Position numbers and translations under genes: made by a program
Assembly: GCA_016744065.1 (NCBI GenBank)
Contig: JADGFA010000028.1
Span: forward strand, 1-52,730
DNA length: 52,730 nt
Origin: Gammaproteobacteria bacterium
GTDB lineage: Bacteria > Pseudomonadota > Gammaproteobacteria > SZUA-229
Direction of reading: 5' to 3'
Notes under the pieces: generated by a model
What the model saw: only the letters and a program-made list of their open reading frames with translations
Database searches by the model: none
Told to the model about the DNA's origin: nothing
Shown: positions 10,181-21,044 of the stretch, in pieces
Layout of the letters: each line of letters opens with the position of its first letter
How positions within the stretch are numbered: position 1 is the first letter of the stretch

Positions 10181-10984
10181 TTATTTATCCATTGCTTTGC
10201 GCATGGACACCAGTAACTCACAAACCTGTTGTGAAATTTTTTCTGGATCACCTACATTTTCTGCAATTCGATTCACGATTGCACTTCCAACAACAACCGC
10301 ATCTGCAACCGCAGCTACCTGTGCAGCAGACTGTGCATCACGAATACCAAAACCAACACCAACCGGTATTGCTGTATGGGTTCGAATCTGATTTACTTTT
10401 TCAATTACCGAGCCCACATCTAAATTAGCAGAACCGGTCACACCTTTTAACGATACATAATAAACGAAACCACTGGCCTGTTCACATATAAACGCGATTC
10501 GCTCATCGGTACTGGTAGGCGCTAATAAATAAATCATATCTATTTCATTCGCTTTCAGCTGACTAATTAACTCAGCACCTTCTTCTGGAGGCAAATCAAC
10601 CAGAATTAAACCGTCAACGCCTGCATCTGCTGCTGCACTAGCAAATTTTTTATACCCCATTACCTCAACAGGATTGGTATACCCCATTAAAACAATCGGT
10701 GTTTGCGCATCCTGTGTACGAAACGCCTTTACCATGTCCAGTACATCAGTAAGGCTTACATTATGTTTCAATGCACGCTCACAGGCCAACTGTATAACTG
10801 GACCTTCAGCCATAGGATCTGAAAAGGGCACACCTAACTCAAGCACACTGGCACCTGCTTTTACCATATCATGCATTAAATTAACCGTAATTGACGGATG
10901 CGGGTCACCGGCGGTTACAAATGGCACAAGTGCCGTTTTATTTGCGGCTTTTAACGCTTCAAAACATGCATGTAAACGACTCAC
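10181..10984 (-). CDS. trpA: Tryptophan synthase alpha chain (TrpA)
   Basis: TIM-barrel subunit that splits indole-3-glycerol phosphate into indole and glyceraldehyde-3-phosphate and passes indole to TrpB. Catalytic-type residues are in [18 protein letters not shown] (Glu and Asp). The phosphate-binding end shows [13 protein letters not shown] and VVVGSAIV. At 267 aa the length is normal. The start codon is GTG, and its GTGA overlaps the trpB stop by four nucleotides, a classical coupling of the two subunits that form the alpha2-beta2 complex. Confidence 0.95.
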   Translation of the reverse strand: MSRLHACFEALKAANKTALVPFVTAGDPHPSITVNLMHDMVKAGASVLELGVPFSDPMAEGPVIQLACERALKHNVSLTDVLDMVKAFRTQDAQTPIVLMGYTNPVEVMGYKKFASAAADAGVDGLILVDLPPEEGAELISQLKANEIDMIYLLAPTSTDERIAFICEQASGFVYYVSLKGVTGSANLDVGSVIEKVNQIRTHTAIPVGVGFGIRDAQSAAQVAAVADAVVVGSAIVNRIAENVGDPEKISQQVCELLVSMRKAMDK

Positions 10985-12198
10985 AGTTCAATGCCCTCAA
11001 TCTCGGCTATGGTATTAATATCTTTGTCACCACGCCCCGAAAGGTTAATAATAATAATTTTATCTTTGTCCATGGTTTTTGCCAGCTTGGCACCATAAGC
11101 CAAAGCATGACTGGACTCCAGAGCAGGAATAATACCCTCTGTCAGGGTCACCTCATGAAAGGCTGCAAGTGCTTCCTTATCTGTAATCGCCACATAGTTT
11201 GCCCGCCCACAATCTTTTAACCAGGCATGTTCAGGACCAACCCCCGGATAATCCAGCCCTGCTGAAATACAATGGGTTTCAATAATCTGACCGTTTTTAT
11301 CTTCCATTAAATAGGTCCGGTTACCGTGCAATACACCCGGAGTACCCGCACACAGGGGAGCGGCATGTTTCTCAGTATCTATACCATCACCACCCCCTTC
11401 TACGCCATAAATCTTTACATCCTCATCAGCCAGAAAAGGATGGAATAAACCTATTGCATTTGAACCGCCTCCAACACAGGCAACCAGCGCATCGGGCAGA
11501 CGACCGGCCTGCTCCAGAATTTGACGTTTGGCTTCACGACCAATAACAGTTTGAAAATCACGCACCATTGCAGGGTATGGATGCGGACCGGCAACGGTGC
11601 CTATGATATAAAAGGTATTATCTATGTTTGTTACCCAGTCGCGCATGGCTTCATTTAAGGCATCTTTTAAGGTTCGCGAACCGGATGTAACCGGTACGAC
11701 CTTAGCACCCAGCAACTTCATTCGATATACATTAGGTGCCTGACGCTTAACGTCTTCCTCACCCATATATACAATACACTCCATACCAAAACGCGCAGCG
11801 ACTGTTGCCGATGCAACCCCGTGCTGCCCTGCACCTGTTTCAGCAATAATACGTGTTTTCCCCATATATTTAGCCAATAGACCCTGACCAATCGTATTAT
11901 TTATTTTATGCGCACCGGTGTGATTTAAATCTTCACGCTTGAGGTATATCTGTGCCCCACCGAGCTCTCTGGACCAGCGCTCTGCATGATATAAAGGACT
12001 GGGCCGTCCAACATAATCAGCAAGATCCTTGTCAAATGCTGCCTGGAACGCCTTGTCTTTCTTTACTTTTTCATATGCTTCGCGTAATTCTTCTATTGGC
12101 CCCATTAAGGTTTCAGCAACAAATTTACCGCCATAAATACCAAAATGACCGCGTTCATCCGGCATGGAATAATAATCTTTACAAATATCTTCACTCAT
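10981..12198 (-). CDS. trpB: Tryptophan synthase beta chain (TrpB)
   Basis: PLP-dependent subunit that condenses indole with L-serine to tryptophan. The PLP lysine lies in [13 protein letters not shown], the phosphate-binding loop is [10 protein letters not shown], and the GYxGxF-like N-terminal block reads [15 protein letters not shown] start it at the ATG at 12198, five nucleotides after the trpF stop. A frame five codons longer would need a TTG overlapping trpF. The resulting 405 aa is normal. It ends in the GTGA overlap with trpA. Confidence 0.95.
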   Translation of the reverse strand: MSEDICKDYYSMPDERGHFGIYGGKFVAETLMGPIEELREAYEKVKKDKAFQAAFDKDLADYVGRPSPLYHAERWSRELGGAQIYLKREDLNHTGAHKINNTIGQGLLAKYMGKTRIIAETGAGQHGVASATVAARFGMECIVYMGEEDVKRQAPNVYRMKLLGAKVVPVTSGSRTLKDALNEAMRDWVTNIDNTFYIIGTVAGPHPYPAMVRDFQTVIGREAKRQILEQAGRLPDALVACVGGGSNAIGLFHPFLADEDVKIYGVEGGGDGIDTEKHAAPLCAGTPGVLHGNRTYLMEDKNGQIIETHCISAGLDYPGVGPEHAWLKDCGRANYVAITDKEALAAFHEVTLTEGIIPALESSHALAYGAKLAKTMDKDKIIIINLSGRGDKDINTIAEIEGIEL

Positions 12199-12203
12199 TA
12201 TTT

Positions 12204-12836
12204 CTATCCACAATCGACGCGTTTAACTTCATCCATTAAACGCACCATTAAATTACTGTCTTTTATGCCCGGTGATGATTCCACACCTGAACTTAAATCA
12301 ACCGCATAAGGCCTGACCTGCTTTATGGCTGCGGCTACATTATCTGGCTTTAAACCACCTGCCAGAATAATTTTTTTAGCTAACTGCTCAGGAATGCCTG
12401 ACCAGTCAAACGTTTCTCCCGTGCCACCCGGCTTGCCTGCTCCATGACTGTCTAATAACACACTTCGGGCACTACTATACTGATTAAATAATGCGTCTAT
12501 ATCACGAACGCCCTCTATACTCAGTGCTTTTATATAGGGCTTATCAAATGATTCACAAAATGCAGCCGATTCCGTACCATGAAACTGTAAAAGATCAATG
12601 CTCACATCATCAAGTACCTGCTTTACCAAAGCCTCATCCGGGTTTAAAAACAGGGCAACACTTGTGACAAAACCAGGTAAAACATTACAAATTGCCTGTG
12701 CCTGTGTAATGTTGATATTACGTGGGCTTTTGGCATAAAACACCATGCCTAGCGCATCAACACCTAACTGAGCAGCCTGCACGGCATCTTCAGCACGGGT
12801 AATACCACAAATTTTAACGCGAGTTCTTGTGTTCAA
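12204..12836 (-). CDS. trpF: Phosphoribosylanthranilate isomerase (TrpF)
   Basis: Single-domain TIM barrel of 210 aa that performs the Amadori rearrangement of phosphoribosylanthranilate in tryptophan synthesis. The catalytic cysteine is in the N-terminal [10 protein letters not shown] block. LQFHGTES and the phosphate-binding C-terminal blocks [10 protein letters not shown] and [15 protein letters not shown] are present. It is the first gene of the trpF-trpB-trpA cluster. The other trp genes (trpE, D, C) are not in this window. The 131-bp upstream region is shared with a divergent outer-membrane protein gene. Confidence 0.94.
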   Translation of the reverse strand: MNTRTRVKICGITRAEDAVQAAQLGVDALGMVFYAKSPRNINITQAQAICNVLPGFVTSVALFLNPDEALVKQVLDDVSIDLLQFHGTESAAFCESFDKPYIKALSIEGVRDIDALFNQYSSARSVLLDSHGAGKPGGTGETFDWSGIPEQLAKKIILAGGLKPDNVAAAIKQVRPYAVDLSSGVESSPGIKDSNLMVRLMDEVKRVDCG

Positions 12837-12967
12837 TGCTCTACACAGGCCATATAAAAAATGGCATTTTAGCAGAAATTAACGGCTAATTTACCAAACA
12901 TCTCCCATTATTTATGCTTTTACACTGTTAAAATTTGAATTTATTTTCACAATAGACCAATCATTAC

Positions 12968-13573
12968 ATGCACAGATTAAAATTATTTGTTACAGGCTGC
13001 CTTCTCAGCATTATCTCATCAGCTGTTTTTTCAGCCGATTTATATTATGGATTCAGGTTTGGCTTTAGCCGATTCGATACAGGCATCAGTAATACAACCG
13101 GCACCGCCAGGCTGGAAGAAAATGACTTCGGATTTAAACTGTTAACAGGGATACCACTCAGCCACAATACCGCTATTGAAGCGTTTTATACTGACTATGG
13201 TGAAGCAACGCTAGGCGGCCATGCTGGAGACACATTTACCCTGAACGACAGCACATTTAATTTTATTGATAATGACTCAGAACTATCTTCTGGCCTGACT
13301 GCCTTTGGTTTAAACGCTGTTTATAATTATTCTTTTAGTCAAAGCCAGGCCCTGCTAGTCAAACTGGGTATTATGCGCTGGGAAAACAACTTTAAAATAC
13401 AAAGTCCTTTCAATACACTTGGTTCCACTGAAAATGATTTAGATCTTTACTGGAGCCTTGGGCTTGAACAGAAGCTGGGAAAGTCACTGGCCCTTATTTT
13501 TGAATATGAAACAGTTGAAACCGAAGATATTGATTTAACCTCTGTCGCTGTTACTTTTGCTGTTAAATTTTAA
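12968..13573 (+). CDS. Outer-membrane beta-barrel protein
   Basis: The 201-aa product begins with a signal peptide (about 1-22, cleavage after VFSA). The rest consists of alternating hydrophobic/polar strands with turn-forming Gly and Asn, such as LYYGFRFGFSRFDTG and TAIEAFYTDYGEA, and ends in a terminal phenylalanine (VAVTFAVKF), the typical outer-membrane insertion signature. About eight strands can be read, in the size range of small OmpA-transmembrane-like barrels. I do not recognise a specific function. It lies alone on the plus strand between trpF and truA, and converges on truA with a 30-bp gap. Confidence 0.7.
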   Translation: MHRLKLFVTGCLLSIISSAVFSADLYYGFRFGFSRFDTGISNTTGTARLEENDFGFKLLTGIPLSHNTAIEAFYTDYGEATLGGHAGDTFTLNDSTFNFIDNDSELSSGLTAFGLNAVYNYSFSQSQALLVKLGIMRWENNFKIQSPFNTLGSTENDLDLYWSLGLEQKLGKSLALIFEYETVETEDIDLTSVAVTFAVKF

Positions 13574-13603
13574 ATCGCCATTATCTTCAGGTTAAGCGAT
13601 TTA

Positions 13604-14389
13604 TTATCCGGCAAATTCTGGCAAAAATATTTTACTGATAAGCCCTGTTTCTTCGGGGTAACTCACCTTCACTAAATACAGCCCATCCGCAGGAGCTGTC
13701 GCTCCGGCCTGGTTACGATCTTTACATAACATCAAATCAGCCATCCATGAAACAGGTTTCACTTCCTGGCCTACCATTATTAATGAGCCAACAATATTCC
13801 TGACCATATGATGCAAAAAAGCATTCGCTTCAATATCTATATAAATATAATCGCCTTTACGGCTCACGTTTACCCAATGCACATGTCGCATAGCATGTTC
13901 CGCCTGACACGCCGAAGACCTGAATGAAGTAAAATCCTGCTCACCCAATAATGCCTGCGCTGCCTGATGCATTGCATCTACATTGAAGCGGCCATGTTTC
14001 CAGGTCACTTTTTTACTTAACACGGCTGGGCGCGCTGGCCGATTTAAAATAATATAACGGTATTGTCGTGCTGTTGCACTAAATCTTGCACTAAAATCAT
14101 CTGCCACTGGTCTGGCCCAAACTGAAGCAATATCATCAGGCAGTTGAGTGTTTACACCCATCACCCAGGCTTTTTCCTGACGAGGTGAATCACATTCAAA
14201 ATGCACAACCTGACCCGTAGCATGCACACCCGTATCCGTACGCCCGGCACAAACAACCTGAACAGTCTGATTAGCAACTTTAGATAACGCCTGTTCTACG
14301 CATTCCTGAACCGTACGGGTGCCATGTTTCTGCATTTGCCATCCGGCAAATTTGCTTCCATCGTATTCTATACCTAGTGCGATTTTCAT
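13604..14389 (-). CDS. truA: tRNA pseudouridine(38-40) synthase (TruA)
   Basis: Modifies U38-U40 in the anticodon arm of tRNAs. The 261 aa contain the catalytic aspartate D52 in [18 protein letters not shown]. Other family blocks are [23 protein letters not shown] and [15 protein letters not shown]. The gene lies between fimV and trpF, a conserved position in many gammaproteobacteria. A gap of 243 bp with an intrinsic terminator separates it from fimV, so truA should have its own promoter. Confidence 0.95.
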   Translation of the reverse strand: MKIALGIEYDGSKFAGWQMQKHGTRTVQECVEQALSKVANQTVQVVCAGRTDTGVHATGQVVHFECDSPRQEKAWVMGVNTQLPDDIASVWARPVADDFSARFSATARQYRYIILNRPARPAVLSKKVTWKHGRFNVDAMHQAAQALLGEQDFTSFRSSACQAEHAMRHVHWVNVSRKGDYIYIDIEANAFLHHMVRNIVGSLIMVGQEVKPVSWMADLMLCKDRNQAGATAPADGLYLVKVSYPEETGLISKIFLPEFAG

Positions 14390-14576
14390 GTATGTTTACA
14401 CCCTGTGATCTGCTGTTACCCTTAAGCGGTCGCTTTTGCTCTGTTAAGGCTCATATCCATCGAGGATGAACCGCGCTTTTTTCGGCCTTTCCCCGAGAGA
14501 GGTGTTTCATAGCGGCGTTTATATTCACTAGAAAATTAAACTGAAAAAAGCCCGCTTATAACTAAAAGCAGACAAT

Positions 14577-14609
14577 AAAAAACGGCATCAGATATGAACC
14601 GATGCCGTT
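14577..14609 (-). terminator. Intrinsic terminator after fimV
   Basis: A perfect 9-bp stem (AACGGCATC / GATGCCGTT, 14581-14589 and 14601-14609) with an 11-nt loop is followed on the minus strand by six T residues. It lies 23 nt after the fimV stop codon and fits rho-independent termination of fimV before truA. Confidence 0.8.
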
Positions 14610-14632
14610 ACATTTTCCTGTCAGGTAATCAG

Positions 14633-17600
14633 CTAACTTGCTTTTTGAAGTAACTCTTCAGCCTGCTGTTGCTGCTCGTCATTACCTTCCGCTTTCACTT
14701 CTTCAAGTATACTTCGCGCACCGTCATTATCACCCATATCAATATAGGCTTTGGCTAAATCCAGTTTTGTACTGACTTCATCAACATCTTCTGACAATTC
14801 AGAAATATCAAATTCACCGTCATCATCTAATGAGTCACTGCCTGAATCGTCAATGGCAATATCTGATGAATCCATATCACCCAGGTCCATATCGCCTAAA
14901 TCCAGCTCTTCACCTTCAATTTCGATTTCACCCATTTCCATTGCGTCATCGACAACATCTACACCATCAGTCGAATCATCCAGATTTTCCCCTAGATCAA
15001 GATCTGCATCCAGGTCTATCTCTTCAACATCATCTTCATCTGACTCTTCAAAGCCCAGATCAGCTGCATCAAAATCAAGAGAGAAATCATCGTCAATATC
15101 CATTTCCGCAGATTCTACAGACTCTTCTTCTGTATCAACTGGGGTGTCATCCAGACCACCATCCATCTCACCTAAATCAAACTCCAGGTCTGAACTGGTA
15201 TCATCAGATAAAGCATCATCGCCTAAATCACTGGTAATATCATCAAGTTCACCTGCCAGATCCAGACTATCATCCAGACCGTCATCCAGGGACACATCTG
15301 CTGGTTCTGCTTCATCAAGATCTAATGGCGCAGAAAGAACCTGGGTTTTTTCAGCATCATCCAGATCATCATCCAGACCTAAATCAAAATCAGTTGTCGA
15401 ATCATCATCTCCCGCATCCAGCTCAAGATCTGTTGTCTGGGGCTTATCAGGTAATAATGCTTCTGCATCAAAATCAGCCATGGCCATATTAACACCAGAG
15501 AATAACTGGCTCTCAGGGCAAAGCTCCATACCCATGGCAATAACACGATCCCAATAAGATTTATCTTCACCTTTACGCGTTTTCACATCTTCTGCAAGTT
15601 GCTCAAATGCAACTGCATTTTTAGCCGCGTAATGGGTTTCCAGTAACTTCATGCGATAATCATCACGCTGAGGGTCCTGATCAATCGCAGTATTTAATAA
15701 CTCTTCCGCCTGCTGATAAATGCCATAAGCAAGATAAACATCTGCCTCAGCAATTACATCATCACGTTCATCTTCTTCCGTTTCTGCTTCGGCTCCCGGT
15801 AAATCAAATACCGTATCTTCAAGACTATCGCCCGTATCCAGTGTATCAACCTGAGTATCATCCATACTCTGATCATTACCTGGAGATTCAGCAAGCATTT
15901 CAGCGGTTGACCCCATATCCACATCAACTGCTTCAGCTTTAATGGTTGCTTCATATTCCGGCGGCGTATCTAAACCGGTATCCCCAGCCATAAAGCCAGG
16001 GGAGGTATCATCCATTGCTGCCGTCCATTGCTCTTCTTCTTCCGCCTTATTGTTACGCATACGCCTCAACAATAAGGTGATCAATAACAAAACGAAAGTC
16101 AGGCCACCACTGATCATGCCTAATAATTTTGGATCATCCATCAGGCCATCAAGAAACCCCTTAGGCTTTTGCTGTGCAAAATCGGGTGTTTCTATTGCCT
16201 TCACAGGTTCAGGCATCTGAGTCGATATTTCAGTCTGAGAATCAACCGCTTCATCAGCAACCGTTTCATCAACAAAAATAGCATCTTCAGTATTTTCTTC
16301 TACAGACTCATCAATAACTTCGTCAGCCACATCCTCTTCAGGTAGCTCAGCAGCCATCATTTCATCTGCAGTCTGTTCATCCATTACGCCGTCATCAACG
16401 GGTAAATTTTCGGAAGGCAGTTCAGCAGCAGGCGCTACTTCCTGGCTTGACTGTAAATCCTGCTGTAATTTAGCTAGCTCATCATCATCCATCTCGACGA
16501 TAACACGCTGCACACGGTCTTCCAGCTCCGCCAGACGCATGCGCAAATCTTCTTTTTCAAGCCGTTCAGATTCAAGCTGCTCCTGAGCCATGGCAAGCTC
16601 TTGCTTCAAATCACCTAACTGAGCATTCGGATCCTGGTTTGAACCGGCGTATTCACTGCCCGTTTCACTGGCACCCACAATCGATAAATGCCCATCGGCA
16701 TCACGGGGCTGATCTGCCGCCGTCTCACCTGTTTCCTGCGCCTCCAGAGAGGATGCAGGAGAGGCACTTGCCGCGCCCTGGCTATACTCACGCCATAGCG
16801 CAGCATGTTCACGGGCTTGCGCAACAGCCTGCTGACGATCTAACTGAGTTGCTTCATCACGATCTGGAATACGTAGAATATAACCGCGCTTAACGCCATT
16901 AATATTTTCCTGAATAAAAGCTTCTGGATTTTTTTTCACCAGCGCCAACATCATTTGCTCTACACTGACAGAGCTATCCGGGCGCATACGATTCGCCATA
17001 CTCCATAGAGTATCGTTCTGTTGAACTCGGTATTGACCAGAAGAAGCAGAAGCAACTGGTAATGCCTGATATTCATAATTAACACTTCGCCCTGTATCAT
17101 CAGATGAAATAGCACCTGCTTGAACAGATTGCGCATTTTGCTGCTCGGAGAATACCGGCTGAGTTTGCGCCTGGGCGTCAGCCGGTTGATTAAAAGGGCT
17201 ATTAGCACCCATTGATGCGGTTGTCGCACTGGCATTATAAACAGGGGGGTCCAGTAAGAGCGTATATTCACGCAATAAATGCCCCTGAGGCCAGTCAATT
17301 TCCACTAAAAAACTTAAAAAGGGTTCGCGGACGGGCACCTTGGTATAAACCTTCACATAAGGTTTACCGTTTTTATCAATCATTTTAAATTTAAGTTGCT
17401 GCAACAGATGCGGCCGATCGAGACCAGCACGACTAAAGGCATCTCGATCAGCCAACTTTATAATAATCTGCTCTGCATCTTCAGATGCGGCTGACAATAC
17501 TTCTATTTCTGCATTAAGCTCTTGATTCAAAGCAGAATTCAACTCTAAATCACCCAATCCTAATGGATATCCGCGTACTGGCAACAATGCAGCCATCACG

Positions 17601-17641
17601 GCAAGGCTCAGCGTTAATTTGCGCACAGGTAGTCCCCTCAT
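14633..17641 (-). CDS. fimV: FimV-like pilus hub protein with LysM domain
   Basis: Inner-membrane protein that organises the cell pole and supports type IV pilus function and cAMP/c-di-GMP signalling in pseudomonads. The 1002 aa show a signal segment (about 1-27), the FimV N-terminal domain (LGDLELNSALNQELNAEIEV, 29-48) and a LysM peptidoglycan-binding domain at about 204-258. A coiled coil (about 340-400) and one transmembrane helix (507-526) follow. A very acidic Asp/Glu-rich cytoplasmic part contains repeated D-L/D-D motifs and TPR-like helices at about 635-700, and a C-terminal TPR-like cap at about 960-1002 (DLAKAYIDMGDNDGARSILE). The order and length fit FimV. A FimX-like gene and a PilZ-like gene lie 25 kb away in the same window. 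Confidence 0.9.
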   Translation of the reverse strand: MRGLPVRKLTLSLAVMAALLPVRGYPLGLGDLELNSALNQELNAEIEVLSAASEDAEQIIIKLADRDAFSRAGLDRPHLLQQLKFKMIDKNGKPYVKVYTKVPVREPFLSFLVEIDWPQGHLLREYTLLLDPPVYNASATTASMGANSPFNQPADAQAQTQPVFSEQQNAQSVQAGAISSDDTGRSVNYEYQALPVASASSGQYRVQQNDTLWSMANRMRPDSSVSVEQMMLALVKKNPEAFIQENINGVKRGYILRIPDRDEATQLDRQQAVAQAREHAALWREYSQGAASASPASSLEAQETGETAADQPRDADGHLSIVGASETGSEYAGSNQDPNAQLGDLKQELAMAQEQLESERLEKEDLRMRLAELEDRVQRVIVEMDDDELAKLQQDLQSSQEVAPAAELPSENLPVDDGVMDEQTADEMMAAELPEEDVADEVIDESVEENTEDAIFVDETVADEAVDSQTEISTQMPEPVKAIETPDFAQQKPKGFLDGLMDDPKLLGMISGGLTFVLLLITLLLRRMRNNKAEEEEQWTAAMDDTSPGFMAGDTGLDTPPEYEATIKAEAVDVDMGSTAEMLAESPGNDQSMDDTQVDTLDTGDSLEDTVFDLPGAEAETEEDERDDVIAEADVYLAYGIYQQAEELLNTAIDQDPQRDDYRMKLLETHYAAKNAVAFEQLAEDVKTRKGEDKSYWDRVIAMGMELCPESQLFSGVNMAMADFDAEALLPDKPQTTDLELDAGDDDSTTDFDLGLDDDLDDAEKTQVLSAPLDLDEAEPADVSLDDGLDDSLDLAGELDDITSDLGDDALSDDTSSDLEFDLGEMDGGLDDTPVDTEEESVESAEMDIDDDFSLDFDAADLGFEESDEDDVEEIDLDADLDLGENLDDSTDGVDVVDDAMEMGEIEIEGEELDLGDMDLGDMDSSDIAIDDSGSDSLDDDGEFDISELSEDVDEVSTKLDLAKAYIDMGDNDGARSILEEVKAEGNDEQQQQAEELLQKAS

Positions 17642-17880
17642 GAATATTTTCCTGTAATCGTTTCGTTTACCTTTGTAAAACTCCGTTAACCCTGTTAAAA
17701 AATGAACACTTAAACTAATGTAAGCTTACATTTTTCGTCCTGATCTGGAACTTATACGCAGACAACCCGAACAACTACATCTATTTCTTTAACCATATTT
17801 ATTCTGAATTTAGGACAAAGATACACCTATTTCCAGTTAAAAGCTAAGAATAAACTTTAGCATGTAGCCGTAACTATAGA

Positions 17881-18903
17881 TTATAAATAGTCTTTTATCA
17901 AAATTTCTGCAATTTGTACGCTATTTAATGCTGCACCTTTTCTCACATTATCCGAGACTACCCACATATTCAGGCCCATTTCATGGGAAATATCCTCACG
18001 AATTCGACCAACATACGTCGCATTATTCGTTGCACCCTCTGTCACTGCCGTTGGGTAACCACCATCGACCTGCTCATCCATAACCTCAATACCGGGTGCT
18101 TTTTCAAGTAATTCCCGGCAAGCCTTCGCACTGAGCTTCTTACGTGTTTCAATATGTATAGCTTCTGAATGGCCATAAAACACCGGTACACGAACCGCTG
18201 TCGGATTCACCTGAATAGTGTCATCTTCCATAATTTTATTCGTTTCCCATACCATTTTCATTTCTTCTTTGGTATAGCCGTTTTCCATAAACACATCAAT
18301 TTGAGGCAAAACATTAAATGCAATTTGCTTAGGGTAAACATCACATTCAACCGGTTTTCCATTTAATAAGCGTGCTGTTTGTCCCGCCAGCTCTTTAATT
18401 GCATTTTTACCTGTACCAGACACGGCCTGATAAGTGCAAACATTAATACGCGCAATACCAACCGCATCCTGAACCGGTTTTAAAGCAACTAACATTTGAA
18501 TAGTCGAGCAATTGGGGTTTGCAATAATGCCTTTTGTTTTATAATTAGCAATTGCATGGGGGTTTACTTCAGGCACAACCAGGGGAATATCATCTACATA
18601 ACGAAACTCAGATGTATTATCTATAACCACACACCCTGCAGCAGCCGCTTTTGGTGCAAACTCAGCAGAAATAGAACCACCTGCTGAAAACAAACCAATC
18701 TGTACTTTTGAAAAATCGAAATCAGCCAGGTTTTCTACCGTTAACAAAGTATCCCCGAACTCAACTTTTTTACCTACTGAACGCTCAGACGCCAGGGCAT
18801 AAACCTTACCAACAGGGAAACTTCTTTCTGACAGAATTGACAGCATGGTTTCACCCACTGCACCAGTGGCCCCAACTACTGCTACATCGTATGTTTTACT
18901 CAT
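17881..18903 (-). CDS. asd: Aspartate-semialdehyde dehydrogenase (Asd)
   Basis: NADPH-dependent reductive dephosphorylation of aspartyl phosphate, feeding lysine, DAP, methionine and threonine synthesis. The N-terminal nucleotide-binding motif VVGATGAVGETML is visible, the catalytic cysteine is C132 in IIANPNCSTIQM, and the substrate block YQAVSGTGKNAIKEL follows. At 340 aa the length is normal. The gene follows leuB (138-bp gap) and precedes fimV (239-bp gap), the order known from Pseudomonas. Confidence 0.95.
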   Translation of the reverse strand: MSKTYDVAVVGATGAVGETMLSILSERSFPVGKVYALASERSVGKKVEFGDTLLTVENLADFDFSKVQIGLFSAGGSISAEFAPKAAAAGCVVIDNTSEFRYVDDIPLVVPEVNPHAIANYKTKGIIANPNCSTIQMLVALKPVQDAVGIARINVCTYQAVSGTGKNAIKELAGQTARLLNGKPVECDVYPKQIAFNVLPQIDVFMENGYTKEEMKMVWETNKIMEDDTIQVNPTAVRVPVFYGHSEAIHIETRKKLSAKACRELLEKAPGIEVMDEQVDGGYPTAVTEGATNNATYVGRIREDISHEMGLNMWVVSDNVRKGAALNSVQIAEILIKDYL

Positions 18904-19041
18904 AACATTTTCCTAAATAATATATATTTACTGCGAATACACAGAAAAAAATAATTACGTTACACCTGCACAAACAGAAATAACTAAATTAAAAATCACC
19001 ATACACTCGCGGCTTCACTGCTAATTTTTTAAAATATCGGC

Positions 19042-20118
19042 TTATACTTTCAATGCATCAACAACAGCATCACCCATAATCGCCGTACTCACCTGCGTAC
19101 AACCCTCAGACATAATATCCGCTGTACGTAACCCCTTATCCAGCACTTTACCTACCGCATCATCAATACGCTGCGCAACTGCTTCGTTATTTAAGCTATA
19201 GCGCAACATCATGGATATGGATAAAATAGTCGCTAATGGATTGGCAATACCTTTACCCGCTATATCAGGTGCTGAACCATGAATCGGTTCATACATACCA
19301 CGACCATTTGCATCTAAAGATGCTGAAGGCAGCATACCAATTGATCCGGTTAACATGGCTGCACAATCAGATAGCACATCACCAAATAGATTACTGGTTA
19401 CCATGACATCAAACTGCTTTGGCCATTTAACTAACTGCATGGCTGCGTTATCCACATACATATGAGATAACGCTACCTGCGGGTAATCTCTGGCAACATT
19501 TTCCATTACTTCACGCCATAATTCGGACACTTCTAAAACGTTTGCCTTATCAACAGAACACACTCGCTTATCACGTTTCATAGCAATTTCAAATGCCGAA
19601 TGGCCAATACGCTCTATTTCACTTTCTTTATAACCCGCCGTGTTATACGCATAACGCTCACCCTCTTTTACCGTTATTTCACGTGGCTGACCAAAATAAA
19701 TACCACCGGTTAATTCACGCACAATCATAATATCCAGCCCCGATACAATCTCCGGTTTAAGAGACGACGCATCTGCTAACTGCGGATATAAAATAGCTGG
19801 ACGTAAATTAGAAAACAATTGCAGCTCAGAACGCAAGCCAAGCAACCCTTTTTCAGGTCGTTTTTCACGCGGTAAAGATTCATATTGAGGCCCACCTACC
19901 GCACCTAAAAGAATAGCATCAGACGCTTTACATAAAGCCAGTGTTTCAGCCGGCAATGGTTCACCATGGGCATCGTAACCCGCACCGCCAACAGGTGCTT
20001 CATTTAACTCTACATCCAGCACACCTTCCGCTTTTAAGCACTCAATTACTTTAACTGCTTCAGCTACTATTTCTTTACCAATACCATCACCAGGTAAAAT
20101 TGCAATTTTTTGTGTCAT
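19042..20118 (-). CDS. leuB: 3-isopropylmalate dehydrogenase (LeuB)
   Basis: Oxidative decarboxylation of 3-isopropylmalate to 2-ketoisocaproate in leucine synthesis. The 358 aa start with [20 protein letters not shown]. The NAD-binding and substrate residues appear in [50 protein letters not shown] and [18 protein letters not shown]. It is the third gene of the leuC-leuD-leuB run. Confidence 0.96.
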   Translation of the reverse strand: MTQKIAILPGDGIGKEIVAEAVKVIECLKAEGVLDVELNEAPVGGAGYDAHGEPLPAETLALCKASDAILLGAVGGPQYESLPREKRPEKGLLGLRSELQLFSNLRPAILYPQLADASSLKPEIVSGLDIMIVRELTGGIYFGQPREITVKEGERYAYNTAGYKESEIERIGHSAFEIAMKRDKRVCSVDKANVLEVSELWREVMENVARDYPQVALSHMYVDNAAMQLVKWPKQFDVMVTSNLFGDVLSDCAAMLTGSIGMLPSASLDANGRGMYEPIHGSAPDIAGKGIANPLATILSISMMLRYSLNNEAVAQRIDDAVGKVLDKGLRTADIMSEGCTQVSTAIMGDAVVDALKV

Positions 20119-20278
20119 GTTTAAACCTTTTTATTTCATCATTCCGCTATGCCGTAAAAAATAAAACAACATAACTTATCATTTTATCCTGAACGTAAAC
20201 GAAAAATCTGCTGTTACCCGCCAGGCATTTCCATCACACCAGCCAATTTTTCACATTGTTCAGAACGACCTGTTTTAT

Positions 20279-20920
20279 TTATTTTTGAAACAACCAGGGC
20301 GCTGACTGTTTTGTTTTTTCTTCATACGCTTTAATCTCATTTGCATGCTGCAACGTTAAACTAATATCATCCAGCCCATTCAATAAACAGTGTTTTCTAA
20401 AAGCATCCACTTCAAATGGATATTCCTCCGCATCCTGCGTAATCACTTTCTGTTTTTGCAAATCAACGGTTATCTCATAACCTGACTCAGATGCCACTTT
20501 ATTAAACAGGTCTTCAATAATTTCGCCATCCAGCACAATAGGTAACATACCATTTTTAAAACTGTTATTAAAAAAGATATCCGCAAAACTCGGTGCAATG
20601 ACTGCACGAAAACCAAAATCTTCCAATGCCCATACTGCATGTTCACGTGAAGAGCCACAACCAAAGTTTTCTCTGGCAATTAATATACTCGCTTTATCAT
20701 AAGGCGACTGGTTCAACACAAAATCAGGATTTAAACGTCGAGTTGTATTATCAATATCTGGTGCACCTGGGTCAAGATAACGCCAGTCATCAAACGCATT
20801 GGGACCGAAACCTGAACGTTTTATAGATTTTAAATACTGTTTTGGAATAATTGCATCTGTATCAACATTAGGTCGATCCATAGGTGCAACGATACCTGTA
20901 ACTTTTATAAATTTATCCAT
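20279..20920 (-). CDS. leuD: 3-isopropylmalate dehydratase small subunit (LeuD)
   Basis: Swivelling subunit of isopropylmalate isomerase, partner of LeuC. The 213 aa show [21 protein letters not shown] near the N-terminus and the substrate-loop block [21 protein letters not shown], followed by [20 protein letters not shown]. It lies 124 nt after leuC and 160 nt before leuB. Confidence 0.96.
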   Translation of the reverse strand: MDKFIKVTGIVAPMDRPNVDTDAIIPKQYLKSIKRSGFGPNAFDDWRYLDPGAPDIDNTTRRLNPDFVLNQSPYDKASILIARENFGCGSSREHAVWALEDFGFRAVIAPSFADIFFNNSFKNGMLPIVLDGEIIEDLFNKVASESGYEITVDLQKQKVITQDAEEYPFEVDAFRKHCLLNGLDDISLTLQHANEIKAYEEKTKQSAPWLFQK

Positions 20921-21044
20921 TCTTTTTACCTGCTTTAAATCTGATAATTAATCTTTAATTTCTACACCTGAACTTCTACACCTGGCTCATCAACACTTTC
21001 GCCAGTGTGCTGTTCACACCATTAACATTTTCATAACATCATCT

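Noticed and set aside
12837..12967. trp attenuator leader before trpF
   Set aside because: No Trp-rich short peptide or paired terminator/antiterminator stems are visible; only a weak 5-bp GCCAT stem.
14751..15557. 268-codon Ser-rich open frame opposite fimV
   Set aside because: It is the antisense shadow of the Asp/Glu-rich repeats of FimV; Ser-rich composition follows directly from GAT/GAC/GAA codons read in reverse.
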